Below, piece after piece: positions 55,470-64,000 of a DNA stretch of 64,000 nt. A program made the position numbers and the translations under genes. Origin of the DNA: Neisseria perflava (GTDB lineage Bacteria > Pseudomonadota > Gammaproteobacteria > Burkholderiales > Neisseriaceae); NCBI RefSeq assembly GCF_024170405.1, contig NZ_JALJYC010000005.1, forward strand, positions 1-64,000. The letters run 5' to 3'. The notes beneath the pieces were generated by a model. The model was not told the origin of the DNA. It saw nothing but the letters and a program-made list of their open reading frames with translations, and did not search any database. How positions within the stretch are numbered: position 1 is the first letter of the stretch; the number at the start of each line of letters is the position of its first letter.

Positions 55470-56672
55470 TTACAGCTCAATGCCTTTCAATTTCGCCACG
55501 GTATTGATGTCTTTGTCGCCACGGCCGGACAGGTTCACCAAAATCACTTGGTCTTTGCCCATTTTCGGCGCATTTTCTACCGCCCACGCCATCGCATGAC
55601 TGGATTCCAGCGCGGGGATAATGCCCTCGTATTGACACAATAAATCAAACGCAGCCAAGGCTTTATCATCGGTGGCGGCGGTGTATTCCACGCGGCCGAT
55701 GTCGTGCAGGTAGCTGTGTTCCGGGCCGATACCCGGATAGTCCAAACCGGCGGACACCGAGTGCGTACCCAAGACCTGACCGTTTTCATCCTGCATTAAA
55801 TAGCTGCGGAAACCGTGCAACACGCCCGCCGGCGCGCCGCTGCTGATGGGCGCTGCATGATCCAGCGTATCCAAGCCGTAACCGCCCGCTTCCACACCGA
55901 CCAAGCGCGTTTTTTTCTCGCCGATATACGGATAAAACAGGCCGATGGCGTTCGAGCCGCCGCCGACGCAGGCCACGGCGATGTCCGGCTGGCGGCCGAT
56001 GGCTTTTTTCATCTGTTTTTTCGCTTCGTTGCCGATCACACATTGGAAATCGCGCACCATTTCCGGATACGGAGTCGGGCCGGCCGCCGTGCCGATGATG
56101 TAAAACGTATCGTCAACCCGCGCCACCCACTCGCGCATGGCCTCGTTCATCGCGTCTTTGAGCGTACGGCTGCCGCTATCGACGCTGACCACGTTCGCCC
56201 CCAGCAGTTTCATGCGGAACACATTGGGCGACTGGCGGATAATATCGTCCGCGCCCATATACACATCGCAGGTCATACCGAAACGCGCGGCCACGGTTGC
56301 CGTAGCCACGCCGTGTTGACCGGCGCCGGTTTCCGCAATCACGCGCTTTTTACCCATGCGCTTGGCCAGCAGCGCCTGACCGATGGCATTGTTGATTTTA
56401 TGCGCACCAGTATGGTTCAAATCCTCGCGTTTGAGCCAAATCTGCGCCCCACCCAAATGCGCGCTCAAGCGTTCGGCGTGGTAAACCGGGCTCGGACGGC
56501 CGACGTAATACTTCAAAACATCCTCAAACTCCGCCCAAAAAGCGGGGTCTTTTTTCGCGTCTTTATAGGCCTTTTTCACTTCGGCCAATACCGGAATCAG
56601 CGTTTCGGCCACAAACAGACCGCCGTGTTCGCCAAAAAAACCCTGCTTGTCGGGCGCATGGTAGTTTTTCAT
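55470..56672 (-). CDS. trpB: Tryptophan synthase beta chain
   Basis: TrpB condenses indole with serine using PLP. The 400-residue protein has the PLP lysine K92 in [10 protein letters not shown], the [11 protein letters not shown] block (about 115-125) and the phosphate-binding GGGSNAIG (about 237-244). trpA is not adjacent, and trpF is about 1 kb upstream on the same strand. The gene is boxed in by two copies of the palindromic element. ATG 56672 follows AAAGGATAAAAAAG. Confidence 0.96.
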   Translation of the reverse strand: MKNYHAPDKQGFFGEHGGLFVAETLIPVLAEVKKAYKDAKKDPAFWAEFEDVLKYYVGRPSPVYHAERLSAHLGGAQIWLKREDLNHTGAHKINNAIGQALLAKRMGKKRVIAETGAGQHGVATATVAARFGMTCDVYMGADDIIRQSPNVFRMKLLGANVVSVDSGSRTLKDAMNEAMREWVARVDDTFYIIGTAAGPTPYPEMVRDFQCVIGNEAKKQMKKAIGRQPDIAVACVGGGSNAIGLFYPYIGEKKTRLVGVEAGGYGLDTLDHAAPISSGAPAGVLHGFRSYLMQDENGQVLGTHSVSAGLDYPGIGPEHSYLHDIGRVEYTAATDDKALAAFDLLCQYEGIIPALESSHAMAWAVENAPKMGKDQVILVNLSGRGDKDINTVAKLKGIEL

Positions 56673-56719
56673 CTTTTTTATCCTTTGGGTGGGCGACGGC
56701 TTGAGGCCGTCTGAAAGTA

Positions 56720-56882
56720 AGAACCTGTATTCATAAGATTAATAGATGGAATTTTATTGGATAATCATACGGATACAAGGCGGATTTCTGCGCCAATAGT
56801 GGACTATTGGCGCAGAAATCCAACGCAGTAGGCGTGTGATTAGCCAATAAAAGCCGCTATTAAGATTGTGAATGCAGGTTCT
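56720..56882. repeat. 163-bp long-hairpin element, copy 2 (MITE-like)
   Basis: Same ends as copy 1 (AGAACCTGTATTCA to TGAATGCAGGTTCT). Its central palindrome is longer and exact: GGATTTCTGCGCCAATAGT and complement, 19-bp arms with a GG centre. The 5' half and the reverse complement of the 3' half agree over most of 80 bp. It sits between trpB's start and the next gene, so it may fold in trpB mRNA or lie in its promoter. Confidence 0.85.
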
Positions 56883-56921
56883 TAAGAGAACAATGGGTTG
56901 ATTATAGGGTTTCAGACGGCC

Positions 56922-57506
56922 TTACACCAGCCCCGCATACTCAAAAAATGCCCGATACGCCGCTGTTTTCTTATCCAGGCTCAAGGGATAGGCGCGGGAA
57001 GTCGAGGGCAGACGGGTCAGGGTCAGGTTGCGTCCGCCAAACGGAAAGGCGACGGTTTCGCCGGTTTTCGGCAGTTTGATTTTTTCAGGCAGCAAGCCCA
57101 GCAAGACTTCCGTGGCTTTGCCACCGGTGGTGCAGATATGGCGGCAGTCGGGCATTTGCGCCAATACGTCTGCCAGCGGAACGGCTTCGACCACCTGCAA
57201 AAATTTGTCCGAGGCATTGTCATGGCCGCGTATCGCCTTCCACACCGTCGGGCAGGAGGCAATGCCGCGCTCGTGAAGAAACGCGGTGATTTTGTCGCCG
57301 TCAAACGCTTTTTCATCGGGCTTTTTAAAATGCTCGGCGTCGTTGAAAAATATCCGCCCGAACACGCGCCACATGTCGTTTTGGAAATTGGGATAATGAA
57401 ACTGCATGGCGCGTTTGTCGTCTTTGGGCGGAAACGAGCCCATCATCATTACCGTGGCTTTGGGCGGGAGAACGGGCGGAAAAGGATGGGTTTCGATTTC
57501 AGGCAT
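56922..57506 (-). CDS. Uracil-DNA glycosylase-superfamily protein
   Basis: The 194-residue protein belongs to the uracil-DNA glycosylase fold but is not Ung. It has MMGSFPP (21-27) in place of the GQDPYHG loop and LPSTSRAYP (near 170) in place of HPSP. Such proteins, near the MUG/TDG and UdgX-like groups, remain poorly characterised in Neisseria. Activity on uracil, hypoxanthine or mismatched bases is not predictable. ATG 57506. It is separate from ung at 41151-41810. Confidence 0.75.
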   Translation of the reverse strand: MPEIETHPFPPVLPPKATVMMMGSFPPKDDKRAMQFHYPNFQNDMWRVFGRIFFNDAEHFKKPDEKAFDGDKITAFLHERGIASCPTVWKAIRGHDNASDKFLQVVEAVPLADVLAQMPDCRHICTTGGKATEVLLGLLPEKIKLPKTGETVAFPFGGRNLTLTRLPSTSRAYPLSLDKKTAAYRAFFEYAGLV

Positions 57507-57604
57507 TTTTTATTTTCTTGATTCCGTTATATTTTTTAAATAGAAAACGTGAATTTCGGCAAGCGCAACCGCCATCATGGTTGCGCCGTACTGATGCAAA
57601 GTTT

Positions 57605-58225
57605 TCAGACGGCCTGCGCCGCTTTGACAAACGCCACTACTTTCTCATGGTCTTTCACGCCGCCGCTTTGTTCCACGCCGCCGGATACATCCACCGCTGC
57701 CGCGCCGCTGATTCGGATGGCGGCGGCGACGTTTTCCGGTGTCAGGCCGCCCGCCAAAATCCACGGTTTGCCCTGATATTCGCGCAACAGATTCCAATCG
57801 AAGCTGATACCCGTGCCGCCGTATTCGTCGGGGTGGTAGGCGTCGAACAAAATGGCGCGGGCATGAGGGAAACGCGCCGAGGCCGTCTGAATATCGGCGG
57901 CGTTTTGCACGCGCACGGCTTTGAGATACGGGCGCTCGAATTGGCGGCAGAAATCGTCTTCCTCATCGCCGTGAAACTGAATCACATCAATCGGCACTTG
58001 GCACAGAATCTCGCGAATGCGCTCGGCGCTTTCGTTGACAAACAAAGCCACCACGCTGACAAAGGGCGGCAGCGCAGCCACCACCGCCTGCGCCTGAGCG
58101 ATGGTTACGGCGCGTTTGCTTTTGGCGTAAAACACCAGCCCGACAGCATCTGCGCCTGCCTCTGCTGCGGCGCGAGCATCTTCGGGGCGGGTAATGCCGC
58201 AGATTTTGGTACGGATTTTTGACAT
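57605..58225 (-). CDS. trpF: Phosphoribosylanthranilate isomerase
   Basis: TrpF rearranges phosphoribosylanthranilate in tryptophan synthesis. The 206-residue barrel protein has catalytic Cys 9 (KICGIT) and the catalytic Asp in [12 protein letters not shown] (about 130-141). ATG 58225 follows GGAACCTCCACT; a 76-residue upstream extension does not resemble TrpF. A DUS is read through the C-terminus (AQAV), overlapping the stop. One further DUS lies near 57885. Confidence 0.94.
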   Translation of the reverse strand: MSKIRTKICGITRPEDARAAAEAGADAVGLVFYAKSKRAVTIAQAQAVVAALPPFVSVVALFVNESAERIREILCQVPIDVIQFHGDEEDDFCRQFERPYLKAVRVQNAADIQTASARFPHARAILFDAYHPDEYGGTGISFDWNLLREYQGKPWILAGGLTPENVAAAIRISGAAAVDVSGGVEQSGGVKDHEKVVAFVKAAQAV

Positions 58226-58531
58226 AGTGGAGGTTCCTGTGCGGGTTATAGTGAAATAAGTAAAAAACCAAACTGCGTAGATTGGGATGAAATCCCAATA
58301 GAAGTTTAGGTAAATGTTGGGTTTACAACCCAACCTACACCGTATCGATGGTTTGGTTTTTAGATTGTCCTGTAAGGATGGATGTAGGGCGGGGTAGCAA
58401 CCCCGCTGTTTTTCAGACGGCGTAGGCAACTGCGTTTCCAGGCCAATTATAGGCATTTCCCCGCCTTTTTGATACCCGCAGGCAATCGGCGTTACAATAG
58501 CCTCTCTTTATTTTTCAGACGGCCTTTTCCC
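58226..58531. other. Intergenic region trpF-mnmC
   Basis: This 306-bp gap contains the GTAG repeat (58277-58338), a small GCGGGGT/ACCCCGC hairpin near 58389-58406 and one DUS at 58515. No gene or strong promoter is evident. Confidence 0.7.
58277..58338. repeat. Palindromic GTAGATTGGG repeat, copy B
   Basis: GTAGATTGGGAT and its counterpart CCAACCTAC, with inner TTGGGAT/ATCCCAA and TTGGGTTTACAACCCAA, repeat the layout of copy A at 40638-40707, including the order of the inner pairs. Confidence 0.75.
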
Positions 58532-60139
58532 ATGACCTGCCTTGCTTGGAACGGCGTTCCGCCCGTTCATGAATTGTTGGCGGCAATAAACGCGCAGCGC
58601 GGTACGCTGCATTTGCTGCTTTGCCTGACCGACCACACGCTGCCCGTGTTCGCCGCCAATTCCGCTGCGCCGGAGGAAGGCCGTCTGAAAAAGCGGCTCG
58701 ATGACGCGGTGCAATGCCTGCAATTTAACGGCATGAATATGGTAGAACATTTCTTGCCCGATGTGCATTTATGGCTGGTGCCGCCTGCCTGCGCAGGCCG
58801 TCTGAACGAATATTTCGGCGATGAAACCCTAAATTGGCAAACCGCAGCCGTGCCGCAGCAGCCCTTGGCGGCGGTCAAACCGTGGTTCAGGCCGTCTGAA
58901 AACCGCACTATGCCCGAGCATGTGCTCATCATCGGCGCGGGCATTGCGGGCGCGGCCACGGCGCGGCTCTTGGCGGATAAAGGCGTGGGCGTAACCGTAT
59001 TGGAAGCGCGGGGCGTGGCGCAGGGCGGCTCGGGCAACCGGCAGGGCTTGCTGTATGCCAAAATTTCGCCGCACCCGACCGAGCAGACCGAACTGCTGCT
59101 GGCGGGTTACGGCTACACGCGGCGTTTGTTGGAAAAGCTGCTGCCCGGGGCGGATTGCTGGGGCGCAGGCGGCGTGGTTCATTTGAATTTTGACGACAAA
59201 GAGCGGCAGCGCCATCAGGCTTTGGCGGCGCAAAACCGCCATGCCCACTTGTATCACGCCGTATCGCAAGCCGATATCCGCGAAATTTCAGGATTGGATT
59301 TTGGTGTCGATGGCCTGTATTGGCCGCAAGGCGTATGGCTCAATCCGCCCGCCGTGGTACGCGCCCTGCTCGACCATCCGCTGATTGAAGTGCGCGAACA
59401 CACGCCCTTATTATCGGCGCAACACGACGGCCAAAGCTGGACGGCGCACACGCCAAGCGGCGATTTCTGCGCCAGCCATCTGGTCTATTGTATGGGCGCG
59501 CACAGTCCGACCGCCGCCGACCTGAATATCGCCGTGCTGCCCTACCGCCAAATCCGCGGACAAACCGGCGTGGCGCAGGCATCCGCGTTCTCGCAGCATT
59601 TGCGCTGCGCCGTATCCGGCGAGAGCTACATCAGCCCCGCATGGCAGAATCAGCATTGCTACGGAGCGACCTTCGGCCTCAACAGCGCCGACGAGCATTG
59701 GTATCTCGAAGAAGAGCAAGAAAACCGCGCCGCCCTGCAAACCTTGCAACCCGAGTTGGCGCAATCCCTGTTTTCAGACGGCCTTAATCCTTTATCACAA
59801 TCTCCCGGCCACGCCGCCTTGCGCTGCGACAGCCCCGACCACTTACCCCTAGTCGGCGCACTCGGTGACATCGCCTCCATGCAAAACGTGTACGCCAAAC
59901 TCGCGCTGGACAAAAACTACCGCCTCGATGCGCCCTGCCCCTACCTGCCAAACGCCTACCTCAACACCGCCCACGGCACGCGCGGCTTGGCCACCGCCCC
60001 GATTTGCGCGGCGGCTGTCGTGGCAGAAATATTGGATTTGCCCAACCCCTTGTCCCAACGCCTGCGCACCGCGCTGCACCCCAACCGCACCGTTATCCGC
60101 GCCATGGTGCGGCAGCAGCCGCTGTTGCCTGAATCATAA
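58532..60139 (+). CDS. mnmC: FAD-dependent tRNA cmnm5(s2)U34 oxidoreductase (MnmC1-type)
   Basis: The 535-residue protein has a C-terminal oxidoreductase domain from the FAD loop GAGIAG (135-140) onward, which converts cmnm5U to nm5U in tRNA. The N-terminal 125 residues replace the usual methyltransferase domain of bifunctional MnmC and show no SAM-binding GxGxG; they look like a reduced or unrelated domain. ATG 58532 follows a DUS. Several DUS copies are coded within (about 58678, 58797, 58889, 59772). Its partner is mnmA, and a separate methyltransferase (MnmM type) would be needed. Confidence 0.82.
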   Translation: MTCLAWNGVPPVHELLAAINAQRGTLHLLLCLTDHTLPVFAANSAAPEEGRLKKRLDDAVQCLQFNGMNMVEHFLPDVHLWLVPPACAGRLNEYFGDETLNWQTAAVPQQPLAAVKPWFRPSENRTMPEHVLIIGAGIAGAATARLLADKGVGVTVLEARGVAQGGSGNRQGLLYAKISPHPTEQTELLLAGYGYTRRLLEKLLPGADCWGAGGVVHLNFDDKERQRHQALAAQNRHAHLYHAVSQADIREISGLDFGVDGLYWPQGVWLNPPAVVRALLDHPLIEVREHTPLLSAQHDGQSWTAHTPSGDFCASHLVYCMGAHSPTAADLNIAVLPYRQIRGQTGVAQASAFSQHLRCAVSGESYISPAWQNQHCYGATFGLNSADEHWYLEEEQENRAALQTLQPELAQSLFSDGLNPLSQSPGHAALRCDSPDHLPLVGALGDIASMQNVYAKLALDKNYRLDAPCPYLPNAYLNTAHGTRGLATAPICAAAVVAEILDLPNPLSQRLRTALHPNRTVIRAMVRQQPLLPES

Positions 60140-60144
60140 AACCG

Positions 60145-60182
60145 AGGCCGTCTGAAAGCCGATTCAATATTTTCAGACGGCT
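60145..60182. terminator. DUS pair after mnmC, one arm shortened
   Basis: AGGCCGTCTGAAAG and TTTCAGACGGCT arms; the second lacks a base of the DUS core. Confidence 0.6.
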
Positions 60183-60296
60183 AAACTGCCGTTTAAACCC
60201 GTTTGTATTACGCATACCGTTTTTTTCACCGCCACACCGCTGTTTCATTTACAATGTCCGCCCCTGAATATGCACACATCCCCTTTGAATATCCCC

Positions 60297-60998
60297 ATGC
60301 GCTACTACGGAACCATTATCCGCTGGAATGAAAAACGGCAATTCGGCGCTATTCGCGAAGACGCCACCGGCGCGGAAATTTTTGCGCCGCTGTATGCCTT
60401 CGATTCCGATTACGTCCCCGCCGAAGGGCTGCGCGTGTCGTTTGACATCGCCAAAGGCCGACGCGGGCGCGATGAAGCCCAAAACATCCGCCCTGCCGCA
60501 CCCGACGGCGATATGCCTGTCCGCACGCTGTTTACCCCCAATACGCCATCACGCCCGCGCCGCAGCTATACGGCGCCTCTGACGGCCATGCTGGTGCTGG
60601 CTTGTTTGGCGGTTGCGGGCTGGTTCGGCTACGGCTATTGGCAGGACTACCGCGCCGCGCAGTTGGCCGAGCAAAACAAGGTCTTGGTTGACGAAGTGGC
60701 GGATAAAATGAAATCCGAGCGGCGGGCGTGGATGAATGCGGTGCAAAACAAACCTGCGACGGCCGCCCCCAAAGCTGCCCAATCCAAGCCCAGCACCACG
60801 CCGTCTGAAAAATCCCAATTCACCTGCGACGGCCGCCAACATTGCTCGCAAATGCGTTCTGAAGAAGAAGCCCGCTATTTCAGCCGATATTGCCCCAACA
60901 CCGAAATGGACGGCGATAACGACGGCATTCCTTGCGAATGCGGCGTCGGCAGCGAAAACCGCTGCGGCGATAAAGGCGGACGCCGTTCGCGCCGATAA
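60297..60998 (+). CDS. Cold-shock-domain/transmembrane/Excalibur protein
   Basis: Three modules are seen in 233 residues. Residues 1-65 resemble a cold-shock (CspA-like) OB domain: YYGTIIRWNEKRQFGAI then IFAPLYAF. One membrane helix lies at about 93-114 (LTAMLVLACLAVAGWF). The C-terminal 45 residues are an Excalibur calcium-binding domain, with three Cys (FTCDGRQHCS, PCE) and the loop DGDNDGIPCE. Related cold-shock plus DUF1294 proteins exist in Neisseria and Pseudomonas, but the Excalibur end is unusual. The start at 60297 lacks a clear ribosome binding site. The function is unknown. Confidence 0.7.
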   Translation: MRYYGTIIRWNEKRQFGAIREDATGAEIFAPLYAFDSDYVPAEGLRVSFDIAKGRRGRDEAQNIRPAAPDGDMPVRTLFTPNTPSRPRRSYTAPLTAMLVLACLAVAGWFGYGYWQDYRAAQLAEQNKVLVDEVADKMKSERRAWMNAVQNKPATAAPKAAQSKPSTTPSEKSQFTCDGRQHCSQMRSEEEARYFSRYCPNTEMDGDNDGIPCECGVGSENRCGDKGGRRSRR

Positions 60999-61015
60999 AC
61001 AATATGAAAACCTTG

Positions 61016-61056
61016 AGGCCGTCGGAAACACAGAGCGCGTGTGTTTCAGACGGCCT
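61016..61056. terminator. DUS pair before argS, one arm mutated
   Basis: AGGCCGTCGGAAACAC and GTGTTTCAGACGGCCT; the left copy reads CGTCGG where the core has CGTCTG. Confidence 0.7.
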
Positions 61057-61080
61057 TTTTGATGTAAAATACCGCCCTAA

Positions 61081-62820
<1,740 letters not shown>

Positions 62821-62841
62821 GCCGACATCGGCAGGCACATA

Positions 62842-62882
62842 AAGGCCGTCTGAAACGGATTGTTTCCGTTTCAGACGGCCTT
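62842..62882. terminator. Bidirectional DUS terminator, argS/EamA gene
   Basis: AAGGCCGTCTGAAACGGA and TCCGTTTCAGACGGCCTT, 18-bp arms between convergent genes. Confidence 0.85.
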
Positions 62883-62900
62883 GTCGCTATACAGCCACCT

Positions 62901-63794
62901 CTATTTCCGATATGCCGTTTTTTTCTTGCCGCCTGTCGCATTCAATACTGCCACGGCAATAATCAGCGCGACCCCCGCATATTGCAGACTGCCGAGGCGT
63001 TCGTCCAAGAATACCTCCGCCAGCAAAACGGCAGTAAACGGTTCAAATACGGTAAACACCGCTGCTTTGGCCGCCGACATTTTTTCCAAACCTTTAACAA
63101 ACAGGAAAAAAGCAGCCACCGTACCGACCAGCGACATACCGATTGCCGACAACCATGCCGCCCAGTCCTGCTGCGCCAGCTTACCGAATGCAGTATGAGT
63201 GGCTGGCAACAGCAGCAACACCAGCGCAGGACAGCAAATCGAGGTAAAGAACACCAACATCGGCGGATTACCCAGCATAGCGCGTTTGCCCAATACGCCG
63301 TATAAAGCATAGCAGATACCTGCGCCCAATCCGGCGGTAATCCCAGCTGTGTCGGCAGCTCCGCCACCGGTCATGGTCAAGCCGACCCCAGCGGCGGCTA
63401 CTACTGTCAGCAGCGCTTGGCGGCGGGTAATGCCCTCGCCCAAAATCATGCGGGCAAAAATCAGGCTCCACACCGGCGCGGTATACAGCAAGGCCACCGC
63501 CAGCGACGAGCCGACCCGCGCCACCGCCGCAAAATACAGCAGACTCATGCCCAATACGCCGATAAACGACTGCACCGCCAAAAACGGAAGCTGACGCATG
63601 CGCAGCTGCTTCAGATACGGCAGAAAGTAGCGCAAGGCAGACAGCAGCAACACGGCGGCAATCACTATCCGCAACGCCGCCACTTCCCCACCGCTGAACG
63701 ACAAGCGGTTGAGGGTTGCACCCAATACGCCGAGCGTCCCCCAGCAGACCGCACCCGAAACCACCTGTATCATGCCTGTGGTTTGTGTATTCAT
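62901..63794 (-). CDS. EamA/DMT-family drug or metabolite transporter
   Basis: The 297-residue inner-membrane protein has about ten helices in two EamA repeats, with the first beginning around VSGAVCWGTLGVLGA (about 12-26) and the second around GLGAGICYALYG (about 154-165). Family members export amino acids, nucleosides or drugs; the substrate is unknown. ATG 63794 follows GGGAAACC. It lies upstream of the aldehyde dehydrogenase end on the same strand. Confidence 0.9.
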   Translation of the reverse strand: MNTQTTGMIQVVSGAVCWGTLGVLGATLNRLSFSGGEVAALRIVIAAVLLLSALRYFLPYLKQLRMRQLPFLAVQSFIGVLGMSLLYFAAVARVGSSLAVALLYTAPVWSLIFARMILGEGITRRQALLTVVAAAGVGLTMTGGGAADTAGITAGLGAGICYALYGVLGKRAMLGNPPMLVFFTSICCPALVLLLLPATHTAFGKLAQQDWAAWLSAIGMSLVGTVAAFFLFVKGLEKMSAAKAAVFTVFEPFTAVLLAEVFLDERLGSLQYAGVALIIAVAVLNATGGKKKTAYRK

Positions 63795-63811
63795 GGTTTC
63801 CCTGTTCCCAA

Positions 63812-63861
63812 TTTTCAGACGGCCTTATCAGGGATATTTCCCGAACAAGGCCATCTGAAAA
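63812..63861. terminator. DUS hairpin with one variant arm, aldehyde dehydrogenase end
   Basis: TTTTCAGACGGCCTT and AAGGCCATCTGAAAA arms; the second copy has CCATCTG for CCGTCTG. Confidence 0.65.
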
Positions 63862-63872
63862 CAGACTAACCC

Positions 63873-64000
63873 TTATTCCACAAACCAAACGGTTTTGGTC
63901 TGCATATACTGCTCGAAGGCTTCCACGCCTTTGTCGCGCCCGCCGAAACCCGACTGCTTGTAGCCGCCGAACGGCGTGGCCGCACTGCCCTCGGAAAAGC
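63873..64000 (-). CDS. Aldehyde dehydrogenase, C-terminal end (partial)
   Basis: The last 41 codons on the minus strand read on from FSEGSAATPFGGYKQSGFGG to the TAA at 63873-63875, the conserved C-terminal GGYKQSGFGGRDKG strand of NAD(P)-dependent aldehyde dehydrogenases, ending FEQYMQTKTVWFVE. This tail resembles the PuuC/gamma-glutamyl-aminobutyraldehyde and succinate-semialdehyde type. The catalytic Cys and Glu are outside the window, so substrate and completeness cannot be judged. Confidence 0.85.
   Translation of the reverse strand, partial: FSEGSAATPFGGYKQSGFGGRDKGVEAFEQYMQTKTVWFVE

Overview
The window is a chromosomal segment of a Neisseria species (Betaproteobacteria). The main evidence is dozens of copies of the Neisseriaceae DNA uptake sequence (DUS), mostly the AGGCCGTCTGAA form (AG-DUS), usually as inverted pairs that double as terminators just after genes. 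A minority are the AT form (ATGCCGTCTGAA) and a few are degenerate. Gene content fits Neisseria: clpX, acnB, panB, panD, kdsA, plsY, folB, ptsN-hprK-rapZ, mfd, argS and trpF. The species cannot be fixed from the sequence alone.

Layout. 1-5.3 kb: the end of an IS1595/IS1016-like insertion sequence cuts a gudP-type transporter copy, followed by an intact gudP-gudX-gudD cluster for D-glucarate uptake and dehydration, in the same order as in enterobacteria. 5.4-17.8 kb: housekeeping genes (recN, gshB, dgkA, a PCuAC copper chaperone, mnmA, an M48 lipoprotein protease, pbpG, clpX, acnB, panB). 18 kb: two tRNA-Thr(UGU) genes. 18.3-25.4 kb: a spermidine-synthase-like protein, small lipoproteins, a NUDIX hydrolase fused in frame to a frameshifted lipoprotein gene, folB/plsY and a patatin-like lipoprotein. 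25.5-31.6 kb: queH, kdsA, panD, cutA, a LysE exporter, a HAD phosphatase, hda, dedA and a stand-alone mlaC-like gene. 31.8-36.6 kb: tRNA-Leu(CAA), a decayed aldo/keto reductase, a lipoprotein, a second LysE/RhtB exporter, nfeD-qmcA and one unrecognised protein. 36.7-44.9 kb: clpB behind a heat-shock-type promoter, trpS, yihD, ung, a glycoside hydrolase family 3 gene shifted in an A7 run, and aroD. 45-54 kb: mfd, an adenine deaminase, scpB, an RbgA/YlqF GTPase, and ptsN-hprK-rapZ. 54-64 kb: ubiA; trpB between two copies of a 163-164 bp palindromic element; a second uracil-DNA-glycosylase-fold protein; trpF; an MnmC oxidoreductase without a usual methyltransferase domain; a cold-shock/transmembrane/Excalibur protein; argS; an EamA transporter; and the 3' end of an aldehyde dehydrogenase.

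There is no CRISPR array, prophage, plasmid gene or secretion/defence island. The least explained features are the long-hairpin elements flanking trpB, the membrane-anchored cold-shock/Excalibur protein, three damaged genes (two of them shifted in homopolymer runs), palindromic operator candidates at gudP, acnB and the GH3 gene, and the mixture of DUS dialects.
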